This document shows positions 7,391-12,094 of a stretch of DNA of 12,094 bases, one piece after another (the first letter of the stretch is position 1; each line of letters begins with the position of its first letter). The translations under genes and the position numbers were made by a program. The DNA comes from Euperipatoides rowelli. Taxonomy: Eukaryota > Onychophora > Udeonychophora > Euonychophora > Peripatopsidae. Under the pieces are notes generated by a model. It was not told where the DNA came from. It saw nothing but the letters and a program-made list of their open reading frames with translations, and did no database searches. The stretch lies in NCBI GenBank assembly GCA_003024985.2, contig PXIH01S0030597.1. The stretch is one strand, 5' to 3'.

Positions 7391-7950
7391 AAGTGCGCTA
7401 GAACTCTCATATTATTTACTACTTTTCTATTATTACCAGTAAAATGCTGTTTTCTATCAACTAAAAAAAACAACTAAGTTTCAAACAAAAAAAAAATAAC
7501 AATAGCCTATAGTGATCTGAAAGACTTAATTTAGACAAAGTTAAGAGCAGACAGAAATGAGGCTATTCATTTCTATCTGAAGGATGTGAATATGTTTTGC
7601 CTCAGCAAAGTAGATAACTAGATTAGGCTATCACAATAAATGCATCGTCCTCCATCTTGGCAAATTTAAAAAATTAAAATGTTCTATATAATGTATGGTA
7701 TTTACAATATTGTCTGGTGCCATTGAAAACCCATTACCGTACTGTTTTTGAACTTACTCTATTTGTGGTCAATGTTCGGAACTTTATTCTGTCGAACATT
7801 GTCCAACAAAATTTGTTTCTAGAAATGGAGATGGGCTTAATTAGAAAACATTTCCTCTTTTGTCATATGCTTGTTAATTTTTTATAATTTTTGACCCTAG
7901 ATCATTTGGATAAAATATAAAAATATCTTTATTTTAAATTTTTTTTTCAG
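7391..7950. other. AT-rich DNA upstream of the deaminase exon
   Basis: No gene is seen. A CCATCTTGG motif occurs near 7652 and a perfect 9-bp inverted repeat lies at 7770-7801. The last bases (7941-7950, TTTTTTTCAG) form the splice acceptor of the following exon. The sequence is most likely an intron following an unseen non-coding first exon. Confidence 0.5.
7770..7801. repeat. Perfect inverted repeat CAATGTTCG/CGAACATTG
   Basis: Nine-base arms at 7770-7778 and 7793-7801 around a 14-base spacer, about 150 bases before the deaminase exon. Possibly a small structure or a binding site; there is no direct support for a role. Confidence 0.5.
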
Positions 7951-8084
7951 AGTATTCAAGATGCGGTTAATTATTTTAGATGATTATGATTTGGTGAGTG
8001 AATGGGCTGCCAAGTATGTCCGACGTAAGATTTTAGATTTTAATCCAGGTCCTGACAATTATTTCACTTTGGGATTACCAACAG
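7951..8084 (+). CDS. GNPDA: Glucosamine-6-phosphate deaminase, first coding exon (partial)
   Basis: The enzyme converts glucosamine 6-phosphate to fructose 6-phosphate and ammonia in the cytosol, linking amino-sugar breakdown to glycolysis. The exon starts after a T-rich acceptor ending in CAG (7950) and carries ten untranslated bases. ATG 7961 follows and opens 41 codons plus one base, up to the donor GTAAAT (8085). The text MRLIILDDYD, SEWAAKYV and FNPGPDNYFTLGLPTG matches the N-terminus of animal GNPDA (the fly homologue is called Oscillin) nearly residue for residue. It includes the GLPTG phosphate-binding loop at the exon end, with the last Gly codon split (phase 1). The rest of the protein, normally about 270-290 residues, is not found downstream in this window, so the next intron would exceed 4 kb or the scaffold is wrong here. 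There are no stops or frameshifts. The call is firm from the sequence; activity cannot be judged from one exon. Confidence 0.93.
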
Positions 8085-9120
8085 GTAAATGAATCATAGG
8101 CTAACTAATAAAATTTAATTCTAAAAATAATTTTTTAATTAAGGTAATTAACTACAACAAAATTGATTGAGCTGGCATGATAAAATTTAACAAATTTTTC
8201 AGTGTTTATTAAATTCAGACATTTCTGTTATTTTATTTTATTTTTGGAAAATTTTATAAATGTTACTTTAATGTCTAAGCATAATTTAATGAAACGATGG
8301 AATTGTATACTTATTCCAAGGCTCAACTCTATCAGTAGGCCTATATTTGTTTAACATTTTCATTTCAGATTTACCCAAACTAAATTGTGCTAACAATTTA
8401 GTGTATGCTATCAAATTTTTTCAGCATATTAAATCTAAAAGATTCCTCTAATTTAAGAACGATCTAAATTTGATTGTAACTGTAGATTAGTAATGAATAA
8501 ACTGTCATAATGAGCATTGGTTTAAAAAAATTAAAATAATTATTAGGCTACTAAATATACTGTAACTTTTAAAGACTAAATGTTGATGTTCATTGTGATT
8601 AGAAATAAATGTATTGAAAAATATGACTTTTTTTCCTTTCCATGCAGTTTCTCTGAATAAAACCATAAATTCAATATACACTGTAGGACTACAATGCAGT
8701 GAAATAAAATTTCACGAAAGAGTTATTTCATATTCGCACATGACAGCAGAATAAAAAAAAAACCGGGAATATAGCCTACTAGAAACTCAAAATTGATATT
8801 TTAAGTTTAAATTGTAAATTATTGTTAGCCTATTAAAACTAAAATTAAATTAAAAAAAAGAAAAGGAATAATTAAATAAATACAAATCACTTTTGGTTAA
8901 TTACCAGAGTAATTACAGTAAGCCATAAAAGTTCTCAACCCATTATTATAACAATCATCAAACAAAACTATAAGAAATAATAGGAAATAATTAGGAAGGA
9001 AAAGAATTCTGGAATTTCTATCAGTATCCTATATAATAAAACAGCAATAGTCACTCACCTGTATAGAAATGTGTGTGTGTAAGATTTTTCACATGCTTAG
9101 ATTTCACATGTTTAGGTAGT

Positions 9121-9161
9121 AATTATTATTATTATTATTAGCATTTATTATTATTAGGCTA
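9121..9161. repeat. ATT/TTA microsatellite, interrupted
   Basis: Runs of ATT units at 9122-9139 and 9146-9155 are separated by AGCATTT, followed by an AAT-type run on the same strand (9165-9175). A simple slippage repeat. Confidence 0.85.
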
Positions 9162-9308
9162 TTACAATAATAATAAGATAGGCTACAGTAAGATATAAAC
9201 CTAATAAAAACTGCTGCATATTTTGTTTCATTTAAATATTTTGAAACATATGTTTTCGCATTGAGATATTTATATTTTTAATCGCTTCTTAAATGATTTC
9301 AGTAATAA

Positions 9309-9356
9309 GGAGGGATGGGGAGAGGAGGTATCAGGGGATGGGGGATATCTAGGGGG
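9309..9356 (+). other. G-rich tract, loose G-quadruplex candidate
   Basis: G runs at 9312-9314, 9317-9320, 9334-9337, 9340-9344 and 9352-9356 in otherwise AT-rich DNA. Loops of 2 to 13 bases make the quadruplex match imperfect. Confidence 0.4.
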
Positions 9357-9550
9357 CTCAATTGGATTTCAATTCACAATGTGCTTTTCAGCTAGTGTAC
9401 AAATATAGCAATCGTGATTGATTCGGAGTTAAAACAAAATCACTTTCAGACAAAAGAACATTTACTTTGCTCCTTATCATAAAATTCATTACAAAATCGT
9501 AAATAATATTTTGAAAAAAAGAATTTTAACATTAAAAAAAAAAGAAGAAA

Positions 9551-9753
9551 ACCTTAGGGGAAAGTTTTGATAGTTTTAATTACAAAGGATTAGAGTTGAG
9601 TCTATTATCTGAATATCCGGTTAATCTACCGAACAGGCAAACACAGGTTAGTAATTTTATCACAAGGTTATCCGTCCTAGCTAAATTACACCTTAACCCC
9701 TTCCACTCCAAGGACGGTATTATACCGACATTTTTACTTTACAATTCTCAATT
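9551..9753 (+). pseudogene. Retroelement coding segment, probably integrase just before the C-terminal region
   Basis: One frame is open from about 9551 through the N at 9754. It reads LGESFDSFNYKGLELSLL, then LPNRQTQVSNFITRLSVL, then NPFHSKDGIIPTFLLYNSQ. The last part resembles the HSxTGxxPxFLLYGR stretch near the end of the integrase core of Gypsy elements. In the left copy the GRxPxLP-type piece (4074-4129) precedes the 85-bp block, whereas here that piece is missing and an N stands in its place, so about 20 codons are probably lost in the gap. The homology is my reading of a short motif and needs a search. Confidence 0.45.
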
Positions 9754-9754
9754 N
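9754..9754. other. Single undetermined base, probable contig join
   Basis: An isolated N directly before the right 85-bp repeat. The expected integrase linker between the FLLY motif and the repeat is absent, so the N likely hides a gap of roughly 60 bases rather than one base. Confidence 0.65.
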
Positions 9755-9839
9755 ATAATGGAAAGACTGGAGGCTGCAAAGTCAGAAGTCTTCTCCAATT
9801 TACAGGAAGCTTCGATTACTAACGCCAGGAAAAAAGATA
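9755..9839 (+). repeat. 85-bp exact direct repeat, right copy
   Basis: Same 85 bases as 4130-4214 with no mismatch, beginning directly after an N. Here the integrase text continues naturally to the right, so this copy carries the authentic downstream context. Confidence 0.95.
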
Positions 9840-10427
9840 TTGGGTGACACCTTCAAGAATTTAGGAGACCGTGTTCTTTGCCTTGACATAGCTAGTTTTG
9901 CTTGCCATAACCGTAAGCTTAACCAAAGATACACGGGACCTTATACTGTACAAATCAAAGGACTAGACTCGCCAACTACATAATACAAGACGTAAAAAAA
10001 CCCAGAAACAACAAGAAGGTACATGTCGACAAACTAAAACCTTACATACAAAGAAACTATATAGAAGACGAGGAAACTAACGTTGATCAACCCATACCTA
10101 TGCATAGTAAAAATCCAGATGATGACCAAAATACACCTATCGTCACTTTTCCTTCTGTAGAAACAGTTGACGAGGAGGAGGACACAAATGAATCAGATAA
10201 AACTGGAAAAAAAAAACTTGAGTTAATCAATATGATTACCTACGATCACTGCAAGGAGCATACAAGACTACAACGAGGTGGTGAGGGTCAAAAATTCTCA
10301 ACAGCAGCACTCTGAGGCCTCGGCGGGCTCGAGTGGTGATGAAGATAGTGACGAACGGCTTATAATTGAGATAGAAGACCCACCAAACATACATGGGTAC
10401 TTCCTGAGAAGTAGAAGTTTAAAATAA
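9755..10427 (+). pseudogene. pol: Gypsy integrase C-terminal domain and acidic tail, frameshifted
   Basis: Integrase inserts the element's DNA copy into the host chromosome; this is its C-terminal DNA- and chromatin-binding end. After the helical segment IMERLEAAKSEV there is a frame break and stop (9845-9847). The neighbouring frame then reads FKNLGDRVL, followed by the GPY module RYTGPYTVQI (9927-9956). After a second frame change NYIIQDVKK and VHVDKLKPY (10019-10045) follow, the hallmark ending of Ty3/Gypsy integrases. An acidic, low-complexity tail comes next, with one more frame change near 10290. It ends in EDPPNIHGYFLRSRSLK before TAA 10425-10427. The core with the DDE residues is absent from the window. 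The gene is broken, but the fold signature is clear. Confidence 0.8.
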
Positions 10428-10718
10428 TAGCAAATCTTATTACCTAGGTAAAATCACAAATTTTTTTGAATGGCCATTCATAAATAGTAAATAAAAGAAA
10501 CGTAAAAATAAACTAAAAGTAATCAAATAATCAAAAGAAAAACAATTAAAATAAACAAAGAAATTATAATAAATTCAGAAAGAATTAAGAAATTTGAAAT
10601 TATAAACAAAATGATTTTAATAATAAAAGTGCACAAATAAAAGATAATCATAATGAAATTGAAATACTTTTTAAATTTAAAACAAAAAAAAGGCAAAAAC
10701 AATTAATATAAAAGATAT
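10428..10718 (+). other. A-rich tract after pol, no gene
   Basis: Strong excess of A over T on the plus strand with very little G or C. This is common in 3' untranslated parts of retroelements. No polypurine tract followed by a TG LTR start, and no similarity to the LTRs at 1-446 or 1697-2179, is visible. Confidence 0.5.
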
Positions 10719-10865
10719 TTAGAAAATGGCGGATGGCGTGTATCTGTAGGAGCTGCTTTCTTTACTCTCACTGTTGGGCTGTCCCGAGTGGGTCTGGTCA
10801 AACGCCGTCGTTGCCGGCTCCCCATGTGACACACTAGCCAAATAACTATCCTCACTTGACACAAG
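10719..10865 (-). other. Coding-like segment in a GC-richer block (48 codons)
   Basis: On the minus strand an open frame reads VSSEDSYLASVSHGEPATTA, then FDQTHSGQPNSES, then SSYRYTPSAIF and a TAA at 10719-10721. It is rich in Ser/Thr/Glu with codons such as GCG and CCG, unlike the AT-rich flanks. No start codon or clear splice acceptor is seen. It could be a decayed exon or part of a mobile element. I do not recognise a family. Confidence 0.25.
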
Positions 10866-10980
10866 TCAATCAGGACCTTGTACATTTAGATGAAACTGGA
10901 CCTTGAGGGCACTGTGATCAAGACACAGTAATGGAGGGCCTACACCCATGTACTTGTTGATCCCGGACCAACAATCAATA

Positions 10981-11091
10981 CTAATTGCATATATACCCAA
11001 CTGATCCAAGGGTGGACTCACGGGTGGCAGTAGATGCAAAACTCGCCTCACCAACCGACCTGCTCTCCTTCCCCTTGCGGTCAACAGACAT
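10981..11091 (-). other. Short minus-strand ORF with exon-like features
   Basis: ATG at 11091 opens MSVDRKGKESRSVGEAS, then FASTATRESTLGSVG, with a GTATAT donor-like sequence at the end before the frame stops (TAG, 10981-10983). Its composition matches the 10719-10865 segment, suggesting one GC-richer unit. No database family comes to mind. It may be a first exon, a retroelement gag start or chance. Confidence 0.25.
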
Positions 11092-11502
11092 AGTTGGAGA
11101 TAAATAACAACAAAATTAATTACAAAAAAAGGCTCTCAAATAAACAAAATGTTCAAAGGAAATTTTAGGCTTAATCGCTTCCTCATACAAATTTTAGCAT
11201 TGGGAAGGGAGCGTTGAAGTTTATTACTATAGCTACATATAAACTTCAGAACGAGAGAAACGCATCTCTCATTCCTTATCAAAAAAAAAAAGTTTATTGT
11301 TACAGTAAGTCTTAATCATTGCCCAAAACAGAGAAAGAATACAATTTTAAAACTTAAAGTATATTTACAAGACAAAGTTGTCCAAAAAAAAATTTTTTTT
11401 TTTTGTTAACTCTTTTTTCTCTGAATACGGAAGCATACTGTATATATACTGAAATTGGTTTAAGTTTTCAAGTCATGACAACAGAGATACTAATAAATGC
11501 TA
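11092..11502. other. AT-rich DNA without a gene
   Basis: Homopolymer runs (11281-11291 and 11385-11404) and stops in all frames. Nothing is recognised. Confidence 0.5.
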
Positions 11503-11765
11503 TTAACCCTTTATTTTTTGGGTTATAAAAAACAAAGAAAATTAAGATAAAGTGGATAGACTCTTAATTTTGTATACAAAAGGAGTTACATGAGATAATG
11601 ATTATTAACAAAAAAAAATTGTTTGCATCAGTCTTAACCCTTTATTTTTCGGGTTAACAATACTAGTAGAAACAAGATTACAAGTATTAGCTAATCCTTT
11701 ATTTTTCGGTTATCAACACAATTAGGGCTATAATTACAGCTTTTAACCCTTTATTTTTCGGGTGA
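11503..11765. repeat. Four copies of an inverted-repeat motif TTAACCC-TTTATTTTTC-GGGTTAA
   Basis: Copies lie at 11503-11525, 11634-11657, 11692-11712 and 11743-11765. Each has TTAACCC-type and GGGTTA-type arms around a conserved T-rich loop. The second is perfect; the third lost one base in each arm (TAATCC/CGGTTA) and the fourth has GGGTGA. Spacings of 131, 58 and 51 bases are irregular, so this is a dispersed cluster rather than a simple tandem array. The function is unknown. Confidence 0.8.
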
Positions 11766-12094
11766 TCAATACAAAAAAATAAAGTTTTTTTCAGACTCTA
11801 CTTGTTCTAGAGCCTGATACAAATGATTTTATCATTGCAAATAGTATTTAACCTGTTAGAATACCTTGTTGGAGAAATGGGTGGCCTTATTACTCACATT
11901 TCTCAATTACCCAAAGGATGGAGCTATGTCCTTTGCTGCTATAAGGAGTAGCAAAGTACAAAACAAAACATCCTGTTTTATTCTTAATTTCAATGGCACC
12001 TGGTTTGTCCAAGAAGGTATTGTAAGTTTGTTGTTTAATAGTCAACATTGTTATTAATTTGTTAGAATTATGATGCTTTTTATTATGATTTGGT
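11766..12094. other. End of window, no supported gene
   Basis: A plus-strand open stretch of about 63 codons exists (11866-12057, starting from TTG) with a fairly protein-like composition (…PKDGAMSFAAIRSSKVQ…). There is no ATG start, no recognised domain and no clear splice sites, so it is not annotated as a gene. Confidence 0.4.

Larger units (their letters stand above)
8085..9550 (+). other. Presumed intron of the deaminase gene, AT-rich
   Basis: Begins with a consensus donor GTAAAT. No further GNPDA exon and no other gene is recognised. It contains simple repeats: TG dinucleotides at 9071-9080 and ATT trinucleotides across 9121-9161. A G-rich tract lies at 9309-9356. The heptamer TAGGCTA/TAGCCTA is frequent here. 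Confidence 0.5.

Noticed and set aside
11866-12057. 63-codon open frame near the right end
   Set aside because: It begins at TTG, lacks an ATG in a convincing context, shows no family motif and has no clear splice sites. It may be an exon but cannot be supported.
8085-12094. Second exon of glucosamine-6-phosphate deaminase
   Set aside because: I looked for the expected continuation (a Gly-Ser-Thr-Pro-Leu-Gly type start and the NMDEY region) and found nothing on the plus strand.
10428-12094. 3' LTR of the Gypsy element
   Set aside because: No similarity to the left-hand LTRs and no polypurine tract followed by a TG start could be seen.

Overview
The window reads as repeat-dense nuclear DNA of an invertebrate animal, probably an arthropod and perhaps an insect. 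It is AT-rich and has no bacterial-style gene packing or long ORFs. It carries one clean spliced exon of an animal gene, decayed Ty3/Gypsy retrotransposon sequence, a broken zinc-finger gene, a tRNA-derived repeat and several tandem arrays. The phylum-level call is inference; nothing here fixes the species.

Layout. Positions 1-446 and about 1697-2179 are two same-direction copies of one long terminal repeat. Between them, on the minus strand (447-1287), lies a degenerate C2H2 zinc-finger gene. It ends in an NGSGW-type segment that is cut exactly at the LTR edge. After the second LTR come a possible primer-binding site, a leader with a 22-bp tandem duplication, and a gag gene (2532-3791) broken by stops and frameshifts but keeping a CCHC zinc knuckle. 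Protease, reverse transcriptase, RNase H and most of the integrase are missing. Only an integrase tail remains, starting near 4074.

At 4130-4214 an 85-bp block begins that recurs without mismatch at 9755-9839. A single N follows the first copy (4215) and a single N precedes the second (9754). This suggests that 4216-9753 is a separate contig placed between two pieces sharing an assembly overlap. That middle segment holds a GC-richer structured island (4216-4520), dispersed and tandem repeats (5151-6300), a tRNA-derived pseudogene (6815-6887), a 25-bp minisatellite (7006-7390) and the first coding exon of glucosamine-6-phosphate deaminase (7951-8084, plus strand). A long AT-rich stretch, presumably intron, follows, and then a short integrase-like segment (9551-9753).

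From 9755 the integrase C-terminal region of a Gypsy element runs to 10427 with its GPY module and acidic tail, broken by frameshifts. Behind it are an A-rich stretch, a GC-richer block with minus-strand coding-like pieces (10719-11091), and an AT-rich region with four copies of a small inverted-repeat motif (11503-11765). No 3' LTR matching the left-hand LTRs is visible.

The only probably functional gene part is the deaminase exon. The rest is mobile-element debris and repeats. I found no convincing new biological system. The most useful leads are the assembly-like duplication, the LTR-truncated zinc-finger element, and several uncharacterised repeat families.
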